From assembly GCF_030294945.1 (NCBI RefSeq), contig NZ_AP018448.1:1736001-1800000 (forward strand): a stretch of DNA of 64,000 bases. The letters are read 5' to 3'. Within the stretch, counting starts at the first letter, position 1; each line of letters begins with the position of its first letter. The notes beneath the pieces were generated by a model that saw only the letters and a list, made by a program, of their open reading frames with translations, did no database searches and was not told the DNA's origin. This DNA is from Streptomyces graminofaciens. Lineage in GTDB: Bacteria; Actinomycetota; Actinomycetes; Streptomycetales; Streptomycetaceae. Shown here piece after piece: positions 54,324-62,582 of this stretch. The translations under genes were made by a program, and so were the position numbers.

Positions 54324-55466
54324 TCATGGGGCGTCGATGGCACGCGACTCACGGACGAGAGCGGTCGCGGCGGACGGGAACTGCAGGCCGCTGTGGCCCG
54401 CTCCGGCGTTGACGTCCCGCCAGAAGCGCTGGAGGTCCTCCGAATCGGACTGACCACGGCTGCCGGAGGAGCGCAACAGACGGTCGACGGCGCCCGCGAG
54501 CGTCTCCACGGCCAGCGCGCAGTCCCTGCCGTTGCGGGCTGTCAGCCTCGGGTCCACCGGACCCCGGTCGACGACAGCCGCCACCCGCTCCAGGAGGAGT
54601 GCCGCCGCGTCGATCTCCCCGTCCGAGCGGGCGAGCGTCAGTTCGTACGGTGTCCTGTCCGCCGCGCCGGTGATGGCGGCGCCGGGTCCCTGGAGCTTCG
54701 CGCGGACCAGGGTGGACCACTGGCGCAGGGCACCGCGCGCGGCGCCGAGGAGCGGGGCGGCGAGGGTCAGTCCGTTGGCCGCCTTCATGGGTACGCGGTG
54801 GCAGGCGGCCTCGGCCTCGGGGGCGTCACCGGCGAGGAGGTCCGCGAGGGCGACGGAGTGGGTGTCCGGCACGGTGATCTCGTCCAGGGTCAGGGTGTTG
54901 CTTCCGGTGGCGCGCAGCCCGACGTTGAACCAGGAGTCCGTGACGCCGTACGTGTCGCGCGGCACGGCGAAGAAGCGTGGTCCCTGCCGGTCGCCGTCCG
55001 TCGCGCGGGCGCAGACCAGGGCCCAGGCGGAGGAGCCGACCCCGCTGACGTACGGCCACTGTCCGCGTACCCGCCAGCCGTCGGGCACGCGCTCGGCGGT
55101 GCCGGAGGCCGCGAGGGCTCCCACGATCAGGGTGTCGGGGCCGTCCCGCCAGATGTCGTGCTGTCCCTCCTGCGGCAGATAGGCGGCGAGGCGGCCGACG
55201 CCGGCGGCGAGCGAGGCGTACCAGGCCGTGGAGGCGCAGCTCTCGCCCAGCAGCGCCACCGCGGGCAGCAGCGCGCCGAACGTGCCCGCGCAGCCGCCCC
55301 ATCGAGCCGGTACGAAGTGCCGGGCGAAGCCGGCCTCCACGACCAGGTCGACGACGGCCGGCGACAGCCGCCGGCCGGCCTCGGCCTCGGCCGCGTGCTT
55401 GGCGGCCGAGGCGACGGCCTCGCGCACGGCGTCCGAGGACAGGGATGTCAGGTGGGTGGATGGCAT
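54324..55466 (-). CDS. ActVA-ORF5-like flavin-dependent hydroxylase (acyl-CoA dehydrogenase fold)
   Basis: This 380-residue protein has the acyl-CoA dehydrogenase fold of class D flavin monooxygenases ([55 protein letters not shown]). ActVA-ORF5-type enzymes use reduced FMN from a separate reductase to hydroxylate the naphthoquinone core. The ActVB-like reductase at 62037 is the likely partner. It lies between the ketoreductase and KS-alpha with gaps of 40 and 112 bp. Confidence 0.85.
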   Translation of the reverse strand: MPSTHLTSLSSDAVREAVASAAKHAAEAEAGRRLSPAVVDLVVEAGFARHFVPARWGGCAGTFGALLPAVALLGESCASTAWYASLAAGVGRLAAYLPQEGQHDIWRDGPDTLIVGALAASGTAERVPDGWRVRGQWPYVSGVGSSAWALVCARATDGDRQGPRFFAVPRDTYGVTDSWFNVGLRATGSNTLTLDEITVPDTHSVALADLLAGDAPEAEAACHRVPMKAANGLTLAAPLLGAARGALRQWSTLVRAKLQGPGAAITGAADRTPYELTLARSDGEIDAAALLLERVAAVVDRGPVDPRLTARNGRDCALAVETLAGAVDRLLRSSGSRGQSDSEDLQRFWRDVNAGAGHSGLQFPSAATALVRESRAIDAP

Positions 55467-55506
55467 CGGGGCTCCCTACGATCCTGGTGAGGCGGGTGGC
55501 GGCCGG

Positions 55507-56292
55507 TCAGTAGTTGCCGAGGCCGCCGCAGACGTTGAGGGCCTGGGCGGTGACCGCCGCGGCTCCGTCGCCGAGGAGGTACTCGACCATCGCCGCGACC
55601 TCGGAGGGCTCGACATAGCGGCCGATGGGCACGCGGGCGGTCACCCGCTCGAACGCCTCCTGTTCGGTGGTTCCCCAGATGCCCGCGTAGTGGGCGCGGA
55701 CCTTCTCCGCCATGGGCGTCTCGACGAATCCGGGGCAGACCGCGTTGACGGTGATGCCGGTCTTCGCCAACTCCAGGCCCCATGCCTTGGTGAGGCCGAC
55801 GACGCCGTGTTTGGACGCGGAGTAGGGAGCGCCGTGCAGTACTCCCTGCTTGCCGCCGGTGGAGGCGATGTTGACGATGCGCCCGCGCTTCTTCTCCCCC
55901 ATGCCACCGGTGGTGAGGACGGCCTTGGTCATCCGGAAGACGCTGGTGAGGTTGGTGTTGACGACGTCGAGCCAGAGGTCGTCGGTGACTTCGGCGGTGA
56001 TGCCGCCGCCGCTGCGTCCCGCGTTGTTGACCAGGATGTCGACCGGCCCGTAGCGGGCCACGGCGGCGGCCACGAACGCGATGATCTGGTCGGGGTCGGA
56101 GACGTCGCAGGTACTGCCGTCGACGTCCAGGCCGCGTTCCTGGAACTCCTTCACCGTCTCCGCTAGGCCGTCCGCCGAGCGGGCACAGAGGTAGACACGG
56201 TGGCCGGTTTCCGCGAGACGGCCGGCGATCTCGCGTCCGATGCCGCTCGTCGCGCCGGTGACCACGGCCACGCGGCCGGTCGCCTCAGTCAT
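55507..56292 (-). CDS. ActIII-like polyketide C9 ketoreductase
   Basis: This 261-residue SDR has the same length as ActIII and the catalytic tyrosine at Y157 in APYSASKHG, with the serine in NIASTGGKQG and lysine K161. The cofactor motif is TGATSGIG. The C-terminus TAQALNVCGGLGNY is the hallmark of this group, as is NNAGRSGGGITAE. It reduces the C9 keto group of the nascent polyketide. It is the first gene of the leftward operon, with GGAGG four bases before the ATG and SARP boxes 57-83 bp upstream. Confidence 0.95.
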   Translation of the reverse strand: MTEATGRVAVVTGATSGIGREIAGRLAETGHRVYLCARSADGLAETVKEFQERGLDVDGSTCDVSDPDQIIAFVAAAVARYGPVDILVNNAGRSGGGITAEVTDDLWLDVVNTNLTSVFRMTKAVLTTGGMGEKKRGRIVNIASTGGKQGVLHGAPYSASKHGVVGLTKAWGLELAKTGITVNAVCPGFVETPMAEKVRAHYAGIWGTTEQEAFERVTARVPIGRYVEPSEVAAMVEYLLGDGAAAVTAQALNVCGGLGNY

Positions 56293-56348
56293 GGAGCCTC
56301 CAAGAGTGTGATCTCTGCACGGACTCGGCCGACCGTCGCTCCTTGGCC

Positions 56349-56375
56349 TCGAACAGCGATCGAGGTTCGCTCGAG
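56349..56375. promoter_or_regulatory. SARP box: three TCGA(A/G) repeats at 11-bp spacing
   Basis: TCGAA at 56349, TCGAG at 56360 and TCGAG at 56371 are exactly 11 bp apart. Direct TCGAG repeats at 11-bp spacing are the binding sites of ActII-ORF4/DnrI-type SARPs. The array lies 57 bp upstream of the ketoreductase start. Confidence 0.75.
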
Positions 56376-56407
56376 GGCGGCTGGGGCCGCACGGGCCGAG
56401 CGGAGGT

Positions 56408-56445
56408 TCGAGTTCCACCCGACCTGGCGTCGAAGACGGCTCGAG
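56408..56445. promoter_or_regulatory. Second SARP box array in the same region
   Basis: TCGAG at 56408, TCGAA at 56430 and TCGAG at 56441 are in an 11-bp register (22 and 11 bp apart). The array is on the side of the rightward secreted-protein gene, about 100 bp before it. Confidence 0.65.
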
Positions 56446-56547
56446 CGACATGGCGATGCTTTCAGTCACATCGGTAACACCGGTCTCCCTGCTCCCTGTT
56501 GCGGAGCAAGGGCGTCACGGACCGCAGCGAGAGAGGCAGTACGAAGA

Positions 56548-57201
56548 GTGAAGAAGACGAAGAAGAAGGCCACCGCCGCGACGGCCGCCGCCGCGAGCAT
56601 GTCGGCCGCCGCCGCGCTCCTGGCCTTCGCGGCCCCGGCGAGCGCCGGCGAAGCCGGCGCGGTCACCTCGTCGACCGTCGGCTATGTGTGCCAGAGCCGC
56701 TTCGACGGCAGCTGGTTCCCGATCAACGGGTACTCCCGGGGCTTCTCCACCACCGCCCCGTCGAAGGTCTCTCCCGGCGCCGGCTTCAACGTGGCGTTCG
56801 ACCCGGCCCCCATCGTCGCGCTCGGCGAGTACAACAAGGAACTCACCGACATCGAGGTCGCCTACAAGGTGTCCCCCGAAGCCCAGGTCCTCGGCTACAA
56901 GCTGGTCGGGGGCAAGAACCTGGGCAGTGCCGCCTTCCATGTAGAGCGCCGCGGCGCCGAGTTCGTCGTCACCTCGCCCGACAGCATCCCCGGCGGGGTG
57001 GAGTTCGACCTGCCCAGCCTGGTCGTCACGCTGCGCGCCCCCAGCCAGGGTGCCGTCACCACCGGCCCCGGTGGGTCGAGCTTCGAGAAGCGGTCCTTCG
57101 GCTGGAACCGTCTGCACCCGGCGAACGACCAGTGGGACCCGTTCCAGTGCTACGCCGACCCGGCGAAGCCCGTGGTCTTCAGCACGACGGCCGTCGGCTG
57201 A
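56548..57201 (+). CDS. Secreted protein of unknown function inside the polyketide cluster
   Basis: This 217-residue protein has a KKTKKK N-terminus, a hydrophobic signal sequence and a cleavage site near residue 34 (APASAGE). The mature part has two cysteines (YVCQSRF and QCYADP) and a beta-rich appearance. No family was recognised. The GTG at 56548 has GAGAGG upstream. It is the only rightward gene between the leftward ketoreductase and glycosyltransferase, and it shares the SARP-box region with the ketoreductase, so co-regulation is likely. A role in binding, storing or resisting the product at the cell surface is speculation. Confidence 0.75.
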   Translation: MKKTKKKATAATAAAASMSAAAALLAFAAPASAGEAGAVTSSTVGYVCQSRFDGSWFPINGYSRGFSTTAPSKVSPGAGFNVAFDPAPIVALGEYNKELTDIEVAYKVSPEAQVLGYKLVGGKNLGSAAFHVERRGAEFVVTSPDSIPGGVEFDLPSLVVTLRAPSQGAVTTGPGGSSFEKRSFGWNRLHPANDQWDPFQCYADPAKPVVFSTTAVG

Positions 57202-57233
57202 TCCAGCCGGGCCCGCACAGAAGAAGAGCCGGG

Positions 57234-57259
57234 GCGGCCACGGGAACTCCCGTGGCCGC
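57234..57259. terminator. Bidirectional terminator
   Basis: GCGGCCACGGG and CCCGTGGCCGC are perfect 11-bp arms with loop AACT between the convergent secreted-protein and glycosyltransferase genes. Confidence 0.85.
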
Positions 57260-57283
57260 CGCGGCCGTTGTCGTGCCCGCCTC

Positions 57284-58417
57284 TCAGCCGGCGACAAGTG
57301 ACTCCAGGACGTCGGCCACCTCCGCGGGCCCGGGCAGCGAGGCGATCTCCGCCGCGAGCGCACGGGCCGACTCCCGGTGCACGGGGTCCTCGAGCAGCTC
57401 GTGACAGGCCTTGGGGAGGGCCTCGCGGTCGGCGTCCTCGGGGAAGAGGACGCGGGCGGCACCGTACTGGGCCGTCCGGCGCATCGACGCGGCGAAGATG
57501 TCCCAGCGGGGAAGGAGCAGTTGAGCCACCCCCGCGTTCATCGCGGTCAGGCCCGTGACGCCACCGCCGTGGTGGACGACGAGATCGCAGGTGGGAGCCA
57601 CCACGTCGAGCGGCATCCACCCGGCGCGCACCCGACCGGTGACGCCGCGCAGCCGGGACACGGCCTCCTCCGGTGCCGCGACCAGGATCTCCGCGTCGAA
57701 GGTGGCCAGGTCCTCGACCAGCCGGTACAAGAAGTCCTGGTTGGCCGCCGTCTCCCGGCTGCCCGAGGTCACGCACACCCGGGGCCGGTCATCACGGGTG
57801 TACATCCATGGTTCGAGCGGCTCTTGGCGGTTGCCCGGGATCCACCGCATCGACTGCGCCGGAGCGGCGTCGGGCAGCCGCAGGCTCGGCGGGCAGACGT
57901 CGATGAACAGCTCCGGTTCGGGCAGCTCCGACATCCCCAGACGGTCCAGCTCCGGGGCCAGTTCCCGCGCCGCGTACGCGTCCACCCCACGCGTGTCGTA
58001 CGTGTCCCAGGCCTGGCGCACATGGGGGACGCCGAGATGCGCGGCGAGCAACGGTGCCGCGTAGGACATGCTGCCGCCGACCACCAGGTCCGGGCGCCAG
58101 TTCGCGGAGACCTCCAGCAGCGAGGGCAGGCTCTCCGCGGCCAGCCGGCCAAACCAGCCGCCGTGGTGCCGGCGTTCACTGTCCACGCCTCTGGTCATCC
58201 GCGGCACCGGCCGTCCGGCGCGGTCCGTGGTGATCAGGCTCTGCCAGGTGCGGTCGGTGACCACCACTGTCGGCAGACCGATGCCGGTGACATGCGACGA
58301 CAGTTCCTCGGTCGCCGCCATGATCACGTGGTGTCCCGCGTTGCGCAGAGCGCTCGCCAGTGAGGCGAGTCCGAAGACGGTCGCCGGGCTCGGCCCGGCG
58401 ACGAACAGCACCTTCAT
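57284..58417 (-). CDS. GT1 family glycosyltransferase
   Basis: This 377-residue GT-B enzyme begins MKVLFVAGPSPATVFGLASLASAL and has the C-terminal sugar-nucleotide motif DLVVHHGGGVTGLTAMNAGV. It is of the antibiotic glycosyltransferase type (EryCIII/UrdGT2-like). It would attach a deoxysugar to the polyketide, as O- or C-glycoside. It starts in the stop of the enoyl reductase gene (ATGA). The end of a sugar epimerase gene at the right edge of the window supports a sugar pathway. Confidence 0.88.
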   Translation of the reverse strand: MKVLFVAGPSPATVFGLASLASALRNAGHHVIMAATEELSSHVTGIGLPTVVVTDRTWQSLITTDRAGRPVPRMTRGVDSERRHHGGWFGRLAAESLPSLLEVSANWRPDLVVGGSMSYAAPLLAAHLGVPHVRQAWDTYDTRGVDAYAARELAPELDRLGMSELPEPELFIDVCPPSLRLPDAAPAQSMRWIPGNRQEPLEPWMYTRDDRPRVCVTSGSRETAANQDFLYRLVEDLATFDAEILVAAPEEAVSRLRGVTGRVRAGWMPLDVVAPTCDLVVHHGGGVTGLTAMNAGVAQLLLPRWDIFAASMRRTAQYGAARVLFPEDADREALPKACHELLEDPVHRESARALAAEIASLPGPAEVADVLESLVAG

Positions 58418-59433
58418 GCCCCCTCCCCGACAGCTCGGGACGTGCGGCCGGTGAGCAGGACGAGACGCCCGATGTGCGCTCGGCTCTCCACGATCTCGTG
58501 CGACTTGGCGACGTCCTCCAGAGGCAACGTCATGTGCACGGTGTGCCGGACGGAACCGGCGAGCAGATGAGCGGTCAGAGTCTCGTGGTCCGAGCGGTAC
58601 CGCTCGGGCCGTGCGGCCCGCCAGGCGGACAGGGCGAAGCCGGTGACGAACTTCAGACCGATGAGGTCCATGGGAGACACGGAGGGGATGCCCAGGCCGC
58701 CGCCGGCCGAACCGTAGAACACCAGCCTGCCGAGCGGGGCGAGCAGGCCCACTCCCTGCCGCAGTACCTCACCTCCGACGCCGTCGAGTATCACGTCGAC
58801 GCCGCGGCCGCCGGTCGCTTCCCGCACGGTCTGCGACCAGTCGGCCCGGCTGTAGTCGACGACCACGTCCGCGCCGAGGGAGCGTACGTAGGCGCACTTC
58901 TCGGCCGTGCCGGCCGTGGCGATCACCTGTCCCGCTCCGGCCAGCCGGGCCAGTTGGACGGCGAGATGGCCGATACCGCCTGCTCCGGCGTGGATCAGGA
59001 CGCTCTCACCCTCCGCGAGCGCGGCCGTGCCCATCGTCCCCATGGCGATCGGTCCGGGGGCGGGCAGCGCCGTCGCCTGGGCCGCGTCGAGTCCGGCGGG
59101 CACGGGCAGCAGGGTGTCCGCGTCCACGACGACGTATTCCGCGTAGGCACCGTGGAGGGTGAACGCCCCGACCCGGTCGCCGGTCCTGACACCGGTCGTC
59201 CCCGGGCCCAGGGCGACGACCTCGCCGATGACGTCGCCACCGAGCGTGATCGGGAATTCGGGGCGCCACATCGGGGCAGGGAAGATGTTCCGTCTCATCT
59301 GGGTCTGGGCGAAGCCCACCGAGACCGCCTCGACGGCGATCAGCACCTGGCCGCGCCCCGGTTCCGGTATCGGTACTTCTTCGGTACGCAGTACGTCCGG
59401 CCTGCCGTACTCATGGATTCGGACAGCACGCAT
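58414..59433 (-). CDS. Medium-chain NADPH:quinone/enoyl reductase, ActVI-ORF2-like
   Basis: This 339-residue MDR-family enzyme has the GroES-like N-part and the NADP motif HAGAGGIGHLAVQLA near residue 150, with no structural-zinc cysteines, so it is of the quinone-oxidoreductase type. In benzoisochromanequinone pathways the ActVI-ORF2 enoyl reductase acts on the pyran ring. The ATG at 59433 has GGAGGAA upstream. It lies between the SnoaL-like gene and the glycosyltransferase in one operon. Confidence 0.83.
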   Translation of the reverse strand: MRAVRIHEYGRPDVLRTEEVPIPEPGRGQVLIAVEAVSVGFAQTQMRRNIFPAPMWRPEFPITLGGDVIGEVVALGPGTTGVRTGDRVGAFTLHGAYAEYVVVDADTLLPVPAGLDAAQATALPAPGPIAMGTMGTAALAEGESVLIHAGAGGIGHLAVQLARLAGAGQVIATAGTAEKCAYVRSLGADVVVDYSRADWSQTVREATGGRGVDVILDGVGGEVLRQGVGLLAPLGRLVFYGSAGGGLGIPSVSPMDLIGLKFVTGFALSAWRAARPERYRSDHETLTAHLLAGSVRHTVHMTLPLEDVAKSHEIVESRAHIGRLVLLTGRTSRAVGEGA

Positions 59434-59490
59434 GGCATTCCTCCGCCGACGATGGGGCTGGGACAAGGGGCGAGTGACGGTCGGCCGGGC

Positions 59491-59931
59491 TCACGACGGC
59501 GGCAGGTGATCGTGGTCGACCCGGCGCGACCGGGTGAGCAGGCGGCCGTTCTCGATGACCAGGACATCGCGGACCAGACAGCTCGGCGCGATCTCGGGCA
59601 CGCGCTCTCCGGGGCGGCTCAGAATTGCCAGCACATAGAAGGTGGCATGGATGGTGCCGTCGGCCTGTTCCTGGACGTTGAGCATGTTGAACCAGTGCCT
59701 TCGCTGGACTGATTCGCCCGCGAAACGTTCCCGGTGGAATTCCTTCAGTTCCTTGGCTATGCCGGCACGTGTGTGTGCGGCGGGCCGGCCGGGCGAGTGC
59801 CGGAATTCTCCGTCCTCGGTGAAGGTGTCGGCGTACGCGTCGAACTCACCGCTGTCGAGCGCCTGCATCTGTTCGGCGTGGAACTGTTGCACCCTGGCGT
59901 AGAGATCACTCGCGGACTGGGTGTTCAACAT
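59491..59931 (-). CDS. SnoaL/NTF2-like protein, ActVIA type
   Basis: This 146-residue protein has a compact NTF2 fold (DSGEFDAYADTFTEDGEFRHSPG, HWFNMLNVQEQADGTIHATFYVLAI). It resembles ActVIA-type proteins of actinorhodin-like clusters, which help pyran-ring formation or dehydration. The ATG has GGAGAGAAA upstream. It lies 75 bp downstream of the SARP gene and starts the tailoring part of the same operon. Confidence 0.82.
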   Translation of the reverse strand: MLNTQSASDLYARVQQFHAEQMQALDSGEFDAYADTFTEDGEFRHSPGRPAAHTRAGIAKELKEFHRERFAGESVQRRHWFNMLNVQEQADGTIHATFYVLAILSRPGERVPEIAPSCLVRDVLVIENGRLLTRSRRVDHDHLPPS

Positions 59932-60006
59932 TTTCTCTCCTTTGGAAGGTCGGCCGATGGTCGGCCCGGTGGCCGGCCGGGCGGTCCGGCGATGGACGGC
60001 CGCCGG

Positions 60007-60783
60007 TCAGGCGGCCCGTCCGGATCGCACGACCGGGTTGAGCACCTCGTAGTGCAGCCGCTGCACCTCGGGGGACGGCTCGATGCCCAGTTCGTCGGCG
60101 AGCGAGCGCCACAGTTCCCGGTAGGCCTTGAGCGCCTCGGCACGGCGGCCGCAGCTGTTGAGGGACTCGATGAGCTGGGCGTGGAACCACTCGTTGAGCG
60201 GGTACTGCTGGACGAGCGCGCGCAGTTCGGGGATGAGGTCACGCTCGTTCCCGAGCAGCTTGAGCGTCTCGATGCGCCTTTCCACGGCGCGGACCCGCAG
60301 CTCCTCCAGATAGGTCCTGTGACCGGCGAGAACCCTGCCCGTCGAGATATTGGCCAGGGCGGGTCCGCACCACATGTCCAGGGCGTCACCCAGGGTGCGG
60401 GCGGCGGCCTCCAGGGATCCCTGGTCCGCCGCCCTCCGTCCGGCTTTCACCAGCTCCTCGAACTCCCGAGTGTCCAGCCGATGGCCCGTCAGGTCGATGA
60501 GATAGCCCGGACTCCGGGTGATAAGGATCTTCTCCCCGGGGTCGGCGAGAGCCTCGGAGACAAGTATTTTCCGGGCGTGATAGATGTACGTCTGCAAGGT
60601 GGTCAGGGCACTGCGCGGCGGATTGTCTGCCCACAGCTCCTCGATGAAGGAGTCCACCGGAACTATTTCCTTCGGGCGGGTCAGCAGCAGCGCGAGGACC
60701 TGGCACACCTTCGGAGTGGGCGGAGTGTAGGACCGACCGTCTTCCGTGCTGATTTCAAAAGGGCCGAGCAGATTGAATTTCAC
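60007..60783 (-). CDS. SARP family transcriptional activator (ActII-ORF4/DnrI type)
   Basis: This 258-residue protein has an OmpR-type winged helix over about residues 1-95 (KFNLLGPFEIS, PKVCQVLALLLTRPKEIVPVDSFIEELW) and a bacterial transcriptional activation domain over about 100-250 (REFEELVKAGRRA, LNEWFHAQLIESLNSCGRRAEALKAYRELWRSLADELGIEPS). The GTG at 60783 has GAGG upstream. No in-frame TTA was noted. It is the expected cluster activator; boxes with TCGAG at 11-bp spacing lie upstream of the ketoreductase and ActVI-ORF1-like genes. Confidence 0.94.
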   Translation of the reverse strand: MKFNLLGPFEISTEDGRSYTPPTPKVCQVLALLLTRPKEIVPVDSFIEELWADNPPRSALTTLQTYIYHARKILVSEALADPGEKILITRSPGYLIDLTGHRLDTREFEELVKAGRRAADQGSLEAAARTLGDALDMWCGPALANISTGRVLAGHRTYLEELRVRAVERRIETLKLLGNERDLIPELRALVQQYPLNEWFHAQLIESLNSCGRRAEALKAYRELWRSLADELGIEPSPEVQRLHYEVLNPVVRSGRAA

Positions 60784-60934
60784 GGTTTGACCTCGGCGTC
60801 TCGTTTTCCGAAAAAGCGGATTGATGTCACTGAGCGTCTTTCGTCCTGTCTTTGCGTGGATCAAGAGGCTGTGAACGGCATGGACGATGCCGTGGGCGCG
60901 AGGGCGCGATGACGACCTGGACGTTCACGACCGG

Positions 60935-60961
60935 TCGAGTGCGCCTCGAGTGCGGATCGAC
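60935..60961. promoter_or_regulatory. SARP box: three TCGA(G/C) repeats at 11-bp spacing
   Basis: TCGAG at 60935, TCGAG at 60946 and TCGAC at 60957 are exactly 11 bp apart; the first two units share TCGAGTGCG. The array lies 79 bp upstream of the rightward reductase gene and about 150 bp from the SARP start. Confidence 0.78.
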
Positions 60962-61039
60962 CACCCGCCGAGCACGACGGCGCAGCATGCCCGCATGCGG
61001 GACCCCTCGAAGGAACACGAGAACGGGAGAACGAGAGCG

Positions 61040-61993
61040 ATGAGTGGAACCGGCCGGCCCACCGTGGTCGTGATCGGCGCGGGGACCATCGGCCTCGGGT
61101 GGATCACCTTGTTCCTGGGGCACGGGCTGAACGTGCGGGTCAACAGTCGTGCTCCCGACGCGCGGAGCGTGGTGGCCGAGGGCCTGCGGACGTTCGCCCC
61201 CACGCTCCTCGGTGGCCCCAGGGACCCGGAGGAGCTCCTGGAGCGCGTCACGTTCGAACCCGACGTGGCGCGCGCGGTCGAGGACGCCGACATCGTTCAG
61301 GAGAACGCGCCGGAAGACCTGGCGCTCAAGCAGAGGTTGTTCGAGATCATCGGGGCGTCCGCTCCCGACAAGGCCCTGCTGCTGTCGTCCACCTCCACGC
61401 TGCTCCCCGAGGCGATGGGGGCCAGGATGGCCGATGCGGGCAGGCTGGTGGTCGGGCATCCCTTCAACTCCCCGCACCTCGTCCCGCTGGTGGAAGTGGT
61501 CGGCGATGAGGGGACGGCCGCCGACGCCGTGAGCGAGGCCGTCGAGTTCTACCGCTCGGTGGGCAAGGTGCCCGTCGTACTGCGCAAGCCGATCGCTCGT
61601 TTCGTCGCCAACCGCCTTCAGTCGGCGCTGCTCCAGGAGAGCATTCATCTGGTCCGTGAGGGCGTGGTGACGATGGAGGAACTGGACACCGTCGTCACCC
61701 AGTCGATCGGTCTGCGCTGGTCCACGATCGGTCCCTTCCACTCCTTCCACCTCGGTGGCGGCGAGGGAGGTCTGCTGAAGTGGCTGAGCCATCTCGGCGT
61801 CGGTCTGGAGACGAGCTGGGCCGAGCTCGGCCGTCCGCGGATGACGGAGGAGACCATCGCCTCGCTCGGTGGTGAGGCCGAACGGCTCTTCGGCGCGAAG
61901 AGCTACGCGGAGCTGGCGCGGGAGCGCGACCGCAGGCACGTCGCGGTTCTCGAGGCGCTCGAGGCGGCCGCCGGTCCCGGCAGCGCGGGATGA
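61040..61993 (+). CDS. ActVI-ORF1-like 3-hydroxyacyl-CoA dehydrogenase family reductase
   Basis: This 317-residue enzyme has the NAD motif VIGAGTIGLGW, the family segments GHPFNSPHLVPLVEVV and GKVPVVLRKPIARFVANRLQSALLQE, and a helical C-terminal domain. ActVI-ORF1-type enzymes stereospecifically reduce the C3 ketone and fix the configuration of benzoisochromanequinones. The ATG at 61040 follows an AG-rich ribosome site. It is the first gene of a two-gene operon with the flavin reductase, downstream of the SARP boxes. Confidence 0.9.
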   Translation: MSGTGRPTVVVIGAGTIGLGWITLFLGHGLNVRVNSRAPDARSVVAEGLRTFAPTLLGGPRDPEELLERVTFEPDVARAVEDADIVQENAPEDLALKQRLFEIIGASAPDKALLLSSTSTLLPEAMGARMADAGRLVVGHPFNSPHLVPLVEVVGDEGTAADAVSEAVEFYRSVGKVPVVLRKPIARFVANRLQSALLQESIHLVREGVVTMEELDTVVTQSIGLRWSTIGPFHSFHLGGGEGGLLKWLSHLGVGLETSWAELGRPRMTEETIASLGGEAERLFGAKSYAELARERDRRHVAVLEALEAAAGPGSAG

Positions 61994-62036
61994 GGCGGCC
62001 GATGGTTCCACGCACGACCCGACGAGAGGGCACAAC

Positions 62037-62540
62037 GTGATCGGACCGGCAGCCATCAGGCCCGTACTCGACGACCAGACGTTCAAGAACGCGCTGTCGA
62101 TGCTCGCGGCGCCGCTGACGGTCGTGACGACACAGGACGAGGACGGACGCCGGTGGGGGCTCACCGCCAGCTCGGTCACCTCCGCCTCGCTCACCCCGCC
62201 GTTGATCATCGTCGCCATCGCCCGCACCTCCAGTTGCGCCGCGGCGTTCGCCGAGGCACCCGAGTTCGTCATCAATGTGCTGGCCGAGCAGCACCGGGGG
62301 CTCGCCCGAAGGTTCGCCGCCAGCAGCATCGACCGGTTCGACGGCCAGGACTTCGCCGTCTGGCCCGGGTCCCGGCTGCCGTTCGTCGCGGACGCGCACG
62401 CCGCGTTCCACTGCGAGGCGGCCGACCGGATCCGGGTCGGCGATCACGATCTGCTGGTCGGTCGGCCGACGGAAGTCTGTGTCAACGGCAGCACGGCTCC
62501 GCTGTTCTGGTACCGAAGGGACTTCCGCACCCCGGCGTGA
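62037..62540 (+). CDS. ActVB-like NAD(P)H:flavin oxidoreductase
   Basis: This 167-residue flavin reductase has the LAAPLTVVTT start and GLTASSVTSASLTPPLIIVAI flavin-binding motif, and FVINVLAEQH, as in ActVB and HpaC. It would supply reduced FMN to the ActVA-ORF5-like hydroxylase encoded at 54324. The GTG at 62037 has GAGAGG upstream. A strong terminator follows. Confidence 0.9.
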   Translation: MIGPAAIRPVLDDQTFKNALSMLAAPLTVVTTQDEDGRRWGLTASSVTSASLTPPLIIVAIARTSSCAAAFAEAPEFVINVLAEQHRGLARRFAASSIDRFDGQDFAVWPGSRLPFVADAHAAFHCEAADRIRVGDHDLLVGRPTEVCVNGSTAPLFWYRRDFRTPA

Positions 62541-62546
62541 CCGGGG

Positions 62547-62577
62547 CGCCGGCCCGGGTGGGCATCCCGGGCCGGCG
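62547..62577. terminator. Bidirectional terminator
   Basis: CGCCGGCCCGGG and CCCGGGCCGGCG are perfect 12-bp arms with a 7-base loop between the convergent flavin-reductase and kinase genes. Confidence 0.85.
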
Positions 62578-62582
62578 TCCGC

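Noticed and set aside
56408..56547. An upstream ATG-containing leader for the secreted protein gene
   Set aside because: The region holds the SARP boxes, and GTG at 56548 directly precedes a normal signal peptide.
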